Source: Paracoccaceae bacterium
GTDB lineage: Bacteria > Pseudomonadota > Alphaproteobacteria > Rhodobacterales > Rhodobacteraceae
Length of the DNA stretch: 64,000 nucleotides
Direction of reading: 5' to 3'
Assembly: GCA_018222585.1 (NCBI GenBank)
Contig: JAAFAB010000010.1
Span: 1 to 64,000 of the forward strand
Part shown: piece by piece, positions 37,407 to 48,175 of the stretch
Layout: every line of letters begins with the position of its first letter
How positions within the stretch are numbered: the first letter of the stretch is position 1
Made by a program: the position numbers and the translations under genes
The notes under the pieces: model-generated
The model's input: only the letters and a program-made list of their open reading frames with translations
Told to the model about the DNA's origin: nothing
Databases searched by the model: none

Positions 37407-37510
37407 CGCGGGAGACGGCACGGAACAGGGGGCCGGATCTGCGGTCCATTGTAGCGCCCGATGTGAAGCCCGATTTGAAGCCCAATTTGACGAAGGTGCG
37501 AAACCGATGA
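37403..37510 (+). CDS. Possible 35-residue coupled ORF between ccmD and ccmG
   Basis: A frame of 36 codons starts with ATGA on the ccmD stop and ends with ATGA on the ccmG start, the pattern of translational coupling at both ends. The product (MTRETARNRGPDLRSIVAPD then a VKPDLKPNLTK repeat) has no recognisable domain. Its second half is a 12-bp tandem repeat (GATGTGAAGCCC, GATTTGAAGCCC). It may only be a ribosome bridge that carries translation from ccmD to ccmG, or chance. Confidence 0.3.
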   Translation: MTRETARNRGPDLRSIVAPDVKPDLKPNLTKVRNR

Positions 37511-38049
37511 AGGTCAAACCCCTGATGCTGCTGCCGCCGGTGCTTTTCGCCGGGCTGGCGGCGCTGTTCTACCTCGGGATGCAGCGCGAGGACCCGGACC
37601 AGCTGCCGACCGCGTTGGCGGGCAAACCCGCCCCGGCGGTCGAGGTCACGCCGCTGGCCGATCTGCCGGTCTTCGACGATGCCACCCTGCGCGACGGAGA
37701 GGTCAAGCTGGTCAACTTCTGGGCCTCCTGGTGTGCGCCCTGCCGGGTCGAGCACCCGAACCTGGTGCAGCTTTCCGAGGGCGAGGGCCTGCCGATCTAC
37801 GGCGTCAACTACAAGGACAAGCCCGATGCGGCCATGGGCTTTCTCGACGAGCTGGGCGATCCCTATGCTGCCATCGGCGCCGATGCCTCGGGCCGGATGG
37901 GGCTGAACTGGGGTCTCTACGGCGTGCCCGAGACCTTCGTCATCGACGGCGAGGGCCGGGTGATCGAACGCTTCGCCGGGCCGATCACCGAACGCGCGCT
38001 GGAAACCACGATTCGCCCAGCCCTGGTGCGCGCCGCCGGAGGCGAATAG
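37507..38049 (+). CDS. ccmG: Thiol:disulfide interchange protein CcmG (DsbE)
   Basis: CcmG is a membrane-anchored periplasmic thioredoxin that reduces apocytochrome c cysteines or CcmH for heme attachment. The 180-residue product has an N-terminal helix (about 5-23), the catalytic WCAPC motif (C76 and C79), the acidic/groove segment YGVNYKDKPDAAMGFLDELG and the GVPETFVID strand typical of the family. The order ccmABCD-G is conserved in Rhodobacterales. Confidence 0.95.
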   Translation: MKVKPLMLLPPVLFAGLAALFYLGMQREDPDQLPTALAGKPAPAVEVTPLADLPVFDDATLRDGEVKLVNFWASWCAPCRVEHPNLVQLSEGEGLPIYGVNYKDKPDAAMGFLDELGDPYAAIGADASGRMGLNWGLYGVPETFVIDGEGRVIERFAGPITERALETTIRPALVRAAGGE

Positions 38050-38086
38050 CCCCGGGTGGTGCCCTGAGAGAGGGGCGGGCGCGCAC

Positions 38087-38749
38087 TCAGTGGTCGTGAG
38101 GGGTCTGGCGGGGGTCCATCATGCCCTGCTTCACGCCCTGCCGGATCAGCCAGTAATTCACCGGCCAGGCCGCCAGCAGCCCGCAGCTGAGCGAGACGAG
38201 CAGCGAGACCCAGAAGATCGCCTGACCCATTCCTGCCGAGCCCGCGAGGGCGAGGTCGACCGAGATGGCGACGATCTCCATCACCGCGATCGAGGGGGTT
38301 TCGGCCTTCAGCGCGTCGACCAGGGCGTCGCGCAGCGGGGTGCCGTCCTGCACCAGTGGCCCGACCGTCAGGGCGAAGCCGATGACATAGGCGAAGGTGA
38401 AGGTGACCAGCGCCGTCACCGTGTTGCCCAGGGACAGCAGGCCGACGGCGAGCAGCACGCCGAGGATCTCGCCCAGGCCGCAGCCCGAATAGCAATGGGC
38501 GACCGAGCGGAAGGCGCGGCGCCAGTCGGCGTCGTCGGGAATCGCGCTGCGCCCGGTGCGCCAGTAGATCAGCAGGCCGAGGGGCCCGGAATAGGCGACG
38601 GTCAGCGCCCAGACCAGCTTCATCAGCGGCATGAGGTGGCTGTTGTTGCGGGTGAGGTCGCGCAGCAGGATCGCCAGGCTGGGCAGCATCAGCGCTGCCC
38701 AGGCGACCAGGATCCAGGGCGAGGAGAGGGTTTCGCGGAGGAGGTCCAT
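38087..38749 (-). CDS. DUF4396 integral membrane protein
   Basis: The 220-residue protein has about five to six helices. HCYSGCGLGEILGV near the middle and the C-terminal WPVNYWLIRQGVKQGMM match the DUF4396 family, whose conserved Cys/His positions suggest metal or redox involvement, though no role is established. The C-terminus ends HDH. It is convergent with ccmG. Confidence 0.8.
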   Translation of the reverse strand: MDLLRETLSSPWILVAWAALMLPSLAILLRDLTRNNSHLMPLMKLVWALTVAYSGPLGLLIYWRTGRSAIPDDADWRRAFRSVAHCYSGCGLGEILGVLLAVGLLSLGNTVTALVTFTFAYVIGFALTVGPLVQDGTPLRDALVDALKAETPSIAVMEIVAISVDLALAGSAGMGQAIFWVSLLVSLSCGLLAAWPVNYWLIRQGVKQGMMDPRQTPHDH

Positions 38750-38791
38750 GCAGGCCCAACACGCGGTGGCGGGCCGGGTTCCGACATGCCC

Positions 38792-39505
38792 TCAGAGGCG
38801 GTAGCCGCGTGACACCGGCAACACCACCCCCGTCACCCCGCGCGCCCCGGCCAGGAAGCGGGTGGCGGCGGCGATGTCGCCGGGCGTGGCGAGGGTGCCG
38901 AGCGCGGTGTCCTCCTCGATCAGCGCGACCAACTCGGGCGGGCGGGGCGCATGGGCGCGCTCGACCGCCCCGGGGGCGATGGCGTTGACCCGGATCCCCC
39001 GCGGCCCGAGGGCCTTGGCGAAGCCGCGGGTGTAGCTTTCCAGCGCGGCCTTGCTGGCGGCATAGGTCAGCGCGGAGACGGGCGGCGACACGGCGTTGAC
39101 CGAGGTGATGTTGATCACCGCGCTGCCCGGCGGCATCAGCGCCGCGGCGCCGCTGATCAGCGCGGCAGGGCCGAGCGCGTTGACGCGCATCTGCCGCTCG
39201 GCCGAGGTGGGATCGAAACTGAGCGGGTCCTCCTCTTCGACCGTGCCGGCGGAGTTGACCAGCAGGTCCAGCGAGGCGGTGGCGGCGGAGAGCTCGGCCA
39301 GCAGGCGGGCCGGGGCGTCGGGCAGGGCGAAGTCGCAGGGCAGGGCGAGGGCTCCGGGCAGGTCGGCGGCCAGTGCCCGTGCCGGAGCCTCGGAGCCGCG
39401 ATAGGTGAAGATCACCCGGTGATCGCGGGCGATCTCGCGGACGATCGCCGCACCGATGCCGCGGGCACCTCCGGTGATCAGGGCTGTGGGTCTGTTTTCG
39501 GTCAT
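38792..39505 (-). CDS. SDR family NAD(P)-dependent oxidoreductase
   Basis: The 237-residue short-chain dehydrogenase has the N-terminal cofactor motif TGGARGIGAAI (11-21), NSAGTVEEED (about 83-92) and the catalytic Ser with YAASK (about 147-151). The C-terminus ends GVVLPVSRGYRL instead of the more usual ...VDGGYT. The substrate cannot be inferred. The start MTENRP at 39505 is chosen because the fold begins directly after it. It is 42 bp upstream of DUF4396 on the same strand. Confidence 0.88.
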   Translation of the reverse strand: MTENRPTALITGGARGIGAAIVREIARDHRVIFTYRGSEAPARALAADLPGALALPCDFALPDAPARLLAELSAATASLDLLVNSAGTVEEEDPLSFDPTSAERQMRVNALGPAALISGAAALMPPGSAVINITSVNAVSPPVSALTYAASKAALESYTRGFAKALGPRGIRVNAIAPGAVERAHAPRPPELVALIEEDTALGTLATPGDIAAATRFLAGARGVTGVVLPVSRGYRL

Positions 39506-39547
39506 GCGATGACAAGACAGCCAGCAGGACGAAAGCGCAACCCGGCT

Positions 39548-39575
39548 CATCACCAGGCTGAAAGTACTCCGGGGA
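39548..39575. repeat. Degenerate half of the REP-like palindrome
   Basis: GGCTGAAAGTACTCCGGGG, preceded by CATCACCA, matches the right arm region of the copy at 35087-35119. Only one arm is present. Confidence 0.6.
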
Positions 39576-39761
39576 GTCTCAGGTACGGAGACGCTGCAGA
39601 GCCCCCGCGACCGCCACACCCGGGGACCGGCGCCGGGACGGGTGCGATATCTCCCACCCTGGGCAGATGGCGCAGCTTGCCCGCGGGGGTCCGAAGGCTG
39701 GTCAGGGCCGTAGGGGGGAGGCACTCCACCACGGCCTCACCACGGGCGGTCGGCCAGACAG

Positions 39762-39785
39762 AAAGGGCGCCCGAGGGCGCCCTTT
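39762..39785 (-). terminator. Intrinsic terminator after acnA
   Basis: Perfect 10-bp arms AAAGGGCGCC (39762-39771) and GGCGCCCTTT (39776-39785), tight loop; on the minus strand the stem is followed by CTGTCT. It lies 23 bp past the acnA stop. Confidence 0.8.
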
Positions 39786-39808
39786 CCGCATCGTAAAAGC
39801 TGACCGGA

Positions 39809-42556
<2,748 letters not shown>

Positions 42557-42832
42557 GGAGTTGGCTCCCTTTCAATGAGAATGAGGGTTCGTGCTGACCT
42601 GAGTTCTGCCTTATAGTTAGGAGGCGATCAAGGGTTTGGGAAGGGATTGGTATACCTTTGTGTACAAAAATTTCCCGACGGGGAGGGCGCGACCCACAGC
42701 GCAGGGCGTGCTGGTCGGGGACTCAACGCCACAGTGGGCGCGGGGTTCATCGCTCTCTCAAAACCTTGATTGGCACTTGAGGCGGGGGCTGGTTACTTCT
42801 GGTCCATCGGGAAACAGACGAAAGTAAGCCGC

Positions 42833-43573
42833 ATGTTTGCACGCCGCCAATTCGGGCTGCTGGCGGGGGCCCTTGCCCTTGGCACGCTGCTGGCCGCTGC
42901 GCCGGTGGCCGCCCAGACCGCGCCAGACGCCGCCCCGTCGCCGGTGGTGGTCGAACTCTATACCTCGCAGGGCTGTTCGGCCTGCCCGCCGGCGGACCGG
43001 ATGCTGGCGGACATGATCGGCCACGACGAGATCCTGCCGCTGGCGCTGCATGTGGACTACTGGGATTACCTCGGCTGGAAGGACGGGCTGGCGGATCCGA
43101 TGTTCACCCGCCGCCAGAAAGCCTATGCGCGGGCCAAGGGGTCGCGGATGATCTACACGCCGCAGATGGTCATCGACGGGCGGCATTTCATCAAGGGCGC
43201 CCATCCCGGCGAGGTGGCCGAGCAGATCGCCATGGCACGGATGCAGCCGCGCCAGGTGCGGCTGAGCCTGAGCGCCGAGGGCGATGGCCGGTTCCGCCTT
43301 GAGGCCGAGCCGCTGCCGGGTCTGGTGGCCGGACCGATGCAGGTGACGCTGGTCCATTACATGCCGCTGAAGACGGTCGAGATCCTGCGCGGCGAAAATG
43401 CCGGCTCGCGGATCGACTACGCCAATGTCGTCACCTTCTGGAAGCCCGTCGCCGAATGGGACGGGCGCCGCACCCTGCAGATCGACCTGCGCGCCGAGCA
43501 GGACCGCCCGGGCGCCGTGCTGTTGCAACGGGCGGGCTTCGGTGCCATCGAGGCCGCCGCGCGGCTGCCCTGA
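42833..43573 (+). CDS. DUF1223 secreted thioredoxin-fold protein
   Basis: The 246-residue DUF1223 protein is common next to acnA in Rhodobacterales. The signal peptide starts MFARRQFGLLAGALALGTLL with a twin-arginine-like RRQFG, ending near AAAPVAAQ (28). The mature part has TSQGCSACPPADRML with a C-x-x-C pair, as in thioredoxin-like folds, and an IYTPQMVIDG strand. It presumably acts as a periplasmic redox or chaperone-like protein. The start at 42833 begins the signal peptide; an upstream in-frame codon adds 21 hydrophilic residues. Confidence 0.85.
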   Translation: MFARRQFGLLAGALALGTLLAAAPVAAQTAPDAAPSPVVVELYTSQGCSACPPADRMLADMIGHDEILPLALHVDYWDYLGWKDGLADPMFTRRQKAYARAKGSRMIYTPQMVIDGRHFIKGAHPGEVAEQIAMARMQPRQVRLSLSAEGDGRFRLEAEPLPGLVAGPMQVTLVHYMPLKTVEILRGENAGSRIDYANVVTFWKPVAEWDGRRTLQIDLRAEQDRPGAVLLQRAGFGAIEAAARLP

Positions 43574-43727
43574 GGGCTTCTGCCACAGCGGCCTTGATGG
43601 CAAACCGGATGCGGGTCCGGAGTTCGGCCCCGTTGTTGCCGGGCCGAAGCGCGCCCTTGCCCGGCCCTGTGTCGATCCCGCCGGGAAACGGTCGGTGAGA
43701 GGGGCATCCTCGGCCGATCCGTCTGCC

Positions 43728-44684
43728 TCAGCCCTTCCGCTTGTGCCCGGTCACCCCCTTCCAGCGCCTGTGCACCCAGAACCATTGCGCCGGGTAGGCG
43801 CGGGTCATCTCTTCGAGCGAGTCGTTGAGCTGCTGGGACATGTCCTCGGCGGTGGTATGGGGCAGGGCGGCGCCCACCTCGATGCGGAAGCTGAGGCCGT
43901 CGGGCTGGCGGATGCCGTAGATCGGCAGGATCTCGGCACCGTATTTCAGCGCCATCTCGGCGGCGGAGGTGGCGGTCATCGCGGGCTTGTCGAAGAAGCT
44001 GAGCTGGGCGCCGGAGCCGAAGTGCTGGTCCGAGAGCATGGCGACGATATTGCCCTCGCGCAGGTAGCGCACCATCTGCGCCATGCCGCGCCGGCCGCGG
44101 GGAAAGAGCGGGCGCGCGATGGCGCCCATGGCAGCGGTGTAGTGGCGGTTGAAATAGAGATTGTTCAGCGGCCGGTAGATCGCCCCGACATCGCCGTAGC
44201 GGCTGGCGATCTTGGCGCGGAAGGCATCGTAGTTGCCGAAGTGGCCCGAGACCAGGATCACCGGCCGCTTGGCGGCGCGGGCGGCATCCAGCGCGGCCAG
44301 CCCCGGGCCCTCGATCGGGGCATCGGCGAGGCGGGCCTTGAACTCGGCGCCCGAGTAGATCTCGATCAGGGTGCGTCCGGCATTGTCGGTCACCGCGCGC
44401 TGCATCCGGCGCACCTCTTCCGGGGGCATCTGGGGATGGACCAGGGCCAGGTTCTCGCGGATGCGGCGGTTGTAGCCCGCCAGCGGCGCCACCACGCGCG
44501 AGACCAGCCAGCCGACCAGCGCCACGCGCCAACGGTAAGGCAGGGCGAGGCCGAGGCGCACCATGCCGCCGAGCGCCAGGTTGACCGCGTATTGCCCGAG
44601 CCGGGCCGCCAGCGGCAGATCGGCGGGATCGGTGATCTCGGCGGCCTTGCGGCGGGCGGGGGCGTCGGGGGTCGGTGCGGTCAT
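43728..44684 (-). CDS. Lipid A biosynthesis-type lauroyl acyltransferase (LPLAT family)
   Basis: The 318-residue protein belongs to the LpxL/LpxM-like acyltransferases that add secondary acyl chains to lipid A. The HX4D motif is visible in SGHFGNYDAF, with RPLNNLYF and PIYGIRQPDG further on and a WFWVHRRWKG-like end (AQWFWVHRRWKGV). A hydrophobic helix near 30-60 should anchor it to the inner membrane. Its start overlaps the EamA stop (ATGA), so both belong to one transcript. Confidence 0.88.
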   Translation of the reverse strand: MTAPTPDAPARRKAAEITDPADLPLAARLGQYAVNLALGGMVRLGLALPYRWRVALVGWLVSRVVAPLAGYNRRIRENLALVHPQMPPEEVRRMQRAVTDNAGRTLIEIYSGAEFKARLADAPIEGPGLAALDAARAAKRPVILVSGHFGNYDAFRAKIASRYGDVGAIYRPLNNLYFNRHYTAAMGAIARPLFPRGRRGMAQMVRYLREGNIVAMLSDQHFGSGAQLSFFDKPAMTATSAAEMALKYGAEILPIYGIRQPDGLSFRIEVGAALPHTTAEDMSQQLNDSLEEMTRAYPAQWFWVHRRWKGVTGHKRKG

Positions 44685-45634
44685 TCGGGCCTGTGGTCTG
44701 CGCCACGTGCGGGGGTGGTGGTGGCGGTTGCGGGGGCCGTCTCGGGCGCCGGGGCGGCCTTCAGGCTGGCCAGCCCGGGGGCGCGGGCGGCACGGGTTTC
44801 GCGGTGCCAGACATAGACCCCGGCGGCGACGATCACAAGCGCGCCGATCACCGTCGGGCGGTCCGGGAACTCGCCGAAGAGGACGATGCCCCAGAAGGTC
44901 GCCGAGATCAGCCCGGCATAGGAGAACGGCGCCAGCATCGCCGCTTCGCCCAGGGTCAGGGCGCGGATCAGCAGCAGCTGCGCCGCGGTGCCGAGGCCGG
45001 CCAGGGTCAGCATCAGCAGGGCGGTGCGGGCCGAGGGCATCTGCCACTGGCCGGGCAGGATCGCGGTCAGGATGAGGGCGCCGAGCAGCGCGGAATAGAG
45101 CAGCGATGTCCAGGGATCCTCGCGCCCGCCGATGAAGCGGGTGGCGATGGAGAAGCCGGAATAGGCCAGCGCGGCGGTCAGCGGGAAGATCGCGGCCGGC
45201 GAGAAGACCTCGGTTCCGGGGCGGATGATGATCATTGCCCCGATCAGCGCCGCGCCGATGGCCAGCAGGCGGCGCGGGCCGAGGCGTTCGCCCAGGAAGA
45301 GCGCGGCGGCGAGGGTGATCAGCACCGGGTTGACGTCCATGATGGCGGTACTCTCGGCCAGGCCGAGGTGGTTCAGCCCGAAGAAGAACGCCGATGTGGC
45401 GGTAAGCTGGCAGATCGCGCGCAGCAGCTGGAGTCCGGGAAAGTTCGTTTTCGCCACCTGGCGCAAGCGTGGCGCGACGAGGATCAGCACCAGCACCGTC
45501 TGCCCCGCGTAGCGCGCCCAGAGCGCCATGACGGTATTGCTCTCGGCGGCGATGGCCTTGGCACAGGCATCCATGGTCGAGAAGCAGAAGACCGCGAGGA
45601 TCATCAGCAATATGGCGCGGGCGGTCTGGGTCAT
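44681..45634 (-). CDS. EamA/DMT family transporter
   Basis: The 317-residue product has ten predicted helices in two EamA repeats. Recognisable are the N-terminal AILLMILAVFCFSTMDACAK and, in the second repeat, APFSYAGLISATFWGIVLFGEFPD. DMT transporters export amino acids, nucleosides or other metabolites. The C-terminal 30 residues are Ala/Pro/Thr-rich. The start at 45634 begins the first helix; the open frame upstream is low-complexity and not part of the gene. Confidence 0.88.
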   Translation of the reverse strand: MTQTARAILLMILAVFCFSTMDACAKAIAAESNTVMALWARYAGQTVLVLILVAPRLRQVAKTNFPGLQLLRAICQLTATSAFFFGLNHLGLAESTAIMDVNPVLITLAAALFLGERLGPRRLLAIGAALIGAMIIIRPGTEVFSPAAIFPLTAALAYSGFSIATRFIGGREDPWTSLLYSALLGALILTAILPGQWQMPSARTALLMLTLAGLGTAAQLLLIRALTLGEAAMLAPFSYAGLISATFWGIVLFGEFPDRPTVIGALVIVAAGVYVWHRETRAARAPGLASLKAAPAPETAPATATTTPARGADHRPE

Positions 45635-46087
45635 GGGGGTCTCCGGCGGGCAGGTCCGGCGGACGGTATGGGCGCGGCGCGAGGGTGTCCAGAGCACGGG
45701 GCGGAGAGGGCGGGGCTGCGGAAATGCGGGGCGCGGGGGATGCGGACATGCGGGCCGGTCGGACCTGACCCTGGTCGCGCCCGGACGCTGAAGGTGCGGC
45801 CAGTAGGCCGGGCGCATCTGCTGAGCGGAGGTTGTCCGACAGTCCGCAGGTAGGGCGGCCGGTAGCGGTGCCGGGGGAACGGGGCACAGGCAGAGCCGGC
45901 CCCGAGTGCGGTTGCAAGGTCCGGGCCGCAGACAGGGGATGCCCAAGGAGGCGATTGCAAGAGTCCCCCTGATGGCGGTCAGGGCATCACCGGGCCAAGG
46001 GGCCGGCAATCGCCCGGGCCGGGGCGCTCGAACCCGATCCCGCGCGATCTGTGCCGGTCTCGATCCGGTTCGGCCTTGATCCCCTCC

Positions 46088-46119
46088 GGCCCCATTCCCC
46101 TCTGGCCCCATTCCCCTCT
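46088..46119. repeat. 16-bp tandem repeat, two copies plus partial
   Basis: GGCCCCATTCCCCTCT is repeated exactly at 46088-46103 and 46104-46119, followed by a partial third copy starting GGCCCCGG. Confidence 0.85.
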
Positions 46120-46284
46120 GGCCCCGGTTCCGGTCCCGTCCGGCAGCGGGCGCTGAGACGTAGAGGGTGGCGGGGGCTCTGCCCCCGCACCCCCGTCGGG
46201 TTGCGCCCGGCGGGCAGGTTGCGTGTCTGGGCAGCTCCGCAGGCCTTGGCGGCTTGTTCGAAGGTGCATTGGGCAAGCGTTCTT

Positions 46285-46375
46285 GGCCAATGCAAGCGCA
46301 TCGGGCCGATGCAGGCGTATTGGCCGATGCAGGGATCTTAGGTCGACACAAGCGCGTCGGGTTGGTGCAGGGGGA
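46285..46375. repeat. Degenerate 18-20 bp tandem repeat, about five units
   Basis: Units begin GGCCAATGCAAGCG, GGCCGATGCAGGCG, GGCCGATGCAGGGA, GGTCGACACAAGCG and GGTTGGTGCAGGGG. The word GCATCGG-G-CCGATGC (46298-46312) is also a perfect palindrome inside the array. It resembles a decayed minisatellite. Confidence 0.6.
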
Positions 46376-46591
46376 ACCTCCGGTGGTCCCGGTGGAGCAT
46401 GGCTGGTGTGTGTCGGTCCATGCCGGGGCGACAGAGAGGGCCGGCGACTGGGGGGCGATGCCGCGGGAAAGGCGCGGGCGCGGCCAGCCGGACGCCAATC
46501 TGGGGATCGGCGGGCATCTCCACAGGCGCGCCGCAGGGGGATGCCCTCCGCAGTGGAAGGGAAGCCACTGTGGAAGGCAAGGTGGCGGGCG

Positions 46592-47653
46592 CTAGTCCTC
46601 CTCCTCGTCATCACCGGCCAGCAGCAGCAGTTCGCCGGCAGCCTCCAGGGCGCGGATCTCGGCCACAACGGCGTTCATCGCCTCTTCGGCATCCTTGGCC
46701 TTGACCTTGTCGCGGTCGGCCACCTCTTCGCGCAGGCTGTCGGCGAGGCGGGCGGACATGTTGCCGAGGATGTATTCGGCTGTCGCCGCCTCTTCCCCGG
46801 CGGTCGAGGCCGCCAGCGCGGTGACCAGCAGGATCGGGTCGAGCTGGCGCACCACCTTGGGAATGTCGCGTGGCGCCACGCGGCTGGGGATGTTGGTGTA
46901 GGTGAAAATCGCCTTGCGCACCTGTTCGGCAAACTCGGCGTCGGTCTCGTCGAGCCCTTCCAGCACGTCGTCGCGGGTCGAGGCGGTGGAGAAGTTGAGG
47001 ATCGCGCCGACCCGTTCCACCGGCCCCTTGTCGAAGACCGAATCTGGCTGGGCGTCCAGCTGGCTGGCCAGCGACAGGCCGATGCGGTCCAGCGCTTCCG
47101 GCGAGATGCCCGAAGTCAGCGAGATCGCATAGGTGATCCGCCGCGCCCGGGGGCCGGGCAGCTTGGACAGCAGTTCCGCCGCCTTGCCGGTGTCGAGCTT
47201 GGAGAGCATGACCGCCGCGATCTCGATCGATTCATGTTCGGCGATCGGGCGCAGTTTCTTGACGTCCAGCGCGCGCACCCGGTCCCAGGGGTCGCCGGTC
47301 TGGCGCACGCCGGCTTCCTTGCGCAGGCGCGCGGCGGTATGGGCCGAGATCTTGCCATCCAGCGCCGAGAGCGCCCCGGCGACACCGCGCGGAAAGGTCA
47401 GGCCGAGCGCCTCGAGTTCCTCGACGAATTCCTCGACCACCCCGGCCAGGGTGTCGCGGTCGATATGGCGCATGTTGCCAAGCAGCAGCGTCAACTCTGC
47501 CTGAAGATCCTCGGGCAGCTCTTTCAGGGGCACGTCCAGCCCGTTGATCAGCAGCAGCCGGATGATCACCGCTGCCTTCTGCTTGCGTGTCATCTGCCCC
47601 GGTCGCACCGGAGCAGGGGGCGCGAGCCGCGCCAGCGGAGCCAGGTCGCCCAT
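46592..47653 (-). CDS. fliG: Flagellar motor switch protein FliG
   Basis: FliG couples the MS ring to the stator and switches rotation. The 353-residue product has the N-terminal domain starting MTRKQKAAVIIRLLLI, a middle domain where EHES (139-142) replaces the usual EHPQ, and the C-terminal torque helix region. Charged residues in the C-terminal part are partly conserved. No other flagellar gene is adjacent; an isolated fliG is common in Rhodobacterales. The acidic C-terminus (AGDDEEED) is an extension. Whether the EHES change affects FliM binding is unknown. Confidence 0.9.
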   Translation of the reverse strand: MGDLAPLARLAPPAPVRPGQMTRKQKAAVIIRLLLINGLDVPLKELPEDLQAELTLLLGNMRHIDRDTLAGVVEEFVEELEALGLTFPRGVAGALSALDGKISAHTAARLRKEAGVRQTGDPWDRVRALDVKKLRPIAEHESIEIAAVMLSKLDTGKAAELLSKLPGPRARRITYAISLTSGISPEALDRIGLSLASQLDAQPDSVFDKGPVERVGAILNFSTASTRDDVLEGLDETDAEFAEQVRKAIFTYTNIPSRVAPRDIPKVVRQLDPILLVTALAASTAGEEAATAEYILGNMSARLADSLREEVADRDKVKAKDAEEAMNAVVAEIRALEAAGELLLLAGDDEEED

Positions 47654-47787
47654 GTTCCCCTCGTTCTGCGTTCGGGGGCAGATAATCAGGGAAGGGTGAA
47701 GAAAGCCTGAAACCGCGACAGGCTGACCGTCGGAATGCAGGCGCCGGCCGCAGGCAGGCGCAGGGTCTGTCCAGCGGCGCGGCGGGC

Positions 47788-47943
47788 TCAGCCGGTGACG
47801 GTTGTCTCGCAGGCGCCGGTTTCGGCGTTCCAGCTCTGACCTTCGGCACAGGAGCTGGCCTGTTGCTCATGATAGGTGCAGCTGGCCTGAAGCGGAGCGG
47901 CGGCAAAGAGGCCCAGCAGGGCCGAGGCGATCAGGGTTCTCAT
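47788..47943 (-). CDS. 51-residue secreted Cys-containing protein
   Basis: Small protein with a signal peptide (MRTLIASALLGLFAAAPLQA, cleaved near 20) and a short mature part with three cysteines: SCTYHEQQASSCAEGQSWNAE then TGACETTVTG. Small proteins of this shape lie next to purB in related species, but no function is known. It has a clear GGAGG ribosome binding site. It is probably secreted to the periplasm. Confidence 0.72.
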   Translation of the reverse strand: MRTLIASALLGLFAAAPLQASCTYHEQQASSCAEGQSWNAETGACETTVTG

Positions 47944-48128
47944 GGTGGATCCTCCGATGGATGGCGCAACCATAACACGATTCCCGTTGTTGCCGAAGCG
48001 CCCCGCAGTGCCGCCGACTCCCTGCCTTTCATTGTCGCTGAAAATAGGCCGAGGGGGATCCTGCCCGGGGCATCGAGCCCCGGACAGGCTGGGGGCCAGG
48101 GCCCCCGGGCCGTCGCGCGAAACGACAA

Positions 48129-48152
48129 CGGCGCCCCCGACTGGAGACGCCG
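48129..48152 (-). terminator. Terminator after purB
   Basis: On the minus strand, CGGCGTCTCC and GGGGGCGCCG pair as a 10-bp stem with two G-U wobbles, loop AGTC, followed by TTGTCGTTTC. It lies about 23 bp past the purB stop. Additional GC hairpins occur at 48065-48083 and 48089-48104. Confidence 0.65.
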
Positions 48153-48175
48153 CTGAAGATCGCCTGTCGCGGGGA

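Larger units (their letters stand above)
39506..39808. other. Gap between SDR gene and acnA, with a REP-like half element
   Basis: These 303 bp hold the SDR promoter and the acnA terminator. CATCACCAGGCTGAAAGTAC at 39548 continues with TCCGGGG and matches one half of the REP-like palindromes at 26515 and 35034; the partner arm is lost. The rest is GC-rich and without recognisable genes. Confidence 0.55.
45635..46591. other. 957-bp gene-poor region with tandem repeats
   Basis: No convincing gene was found here. Open frames on both strands are long only because of the GC content and lack family-like sequence. It holds two tandem repeats (separate entries), a hairpin-like GGGGGCTCTGCCCCC word near 46173, and paired CAGTGG/CCACTG words near 46550-46580 just past the fliG stop that may help termination. 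It separates the EamA-acyltransferase operon promoter from fliG. Confidence 0.6.

Noticed and set aside
46285..46375. Repeat array as a possible CRISPR
   Set aside because: Units are 18-20 bp, contiguous and degenerate with no spacers, and there are no cas genes nearby.
45635..46498. Long in-frame extension of the EamA gene and other long frames in the gap
   Set aside because: Low-complexity, Arg/Pro-rich products without family features; the EamA fold starts at 45634 with a ribosome binding site.
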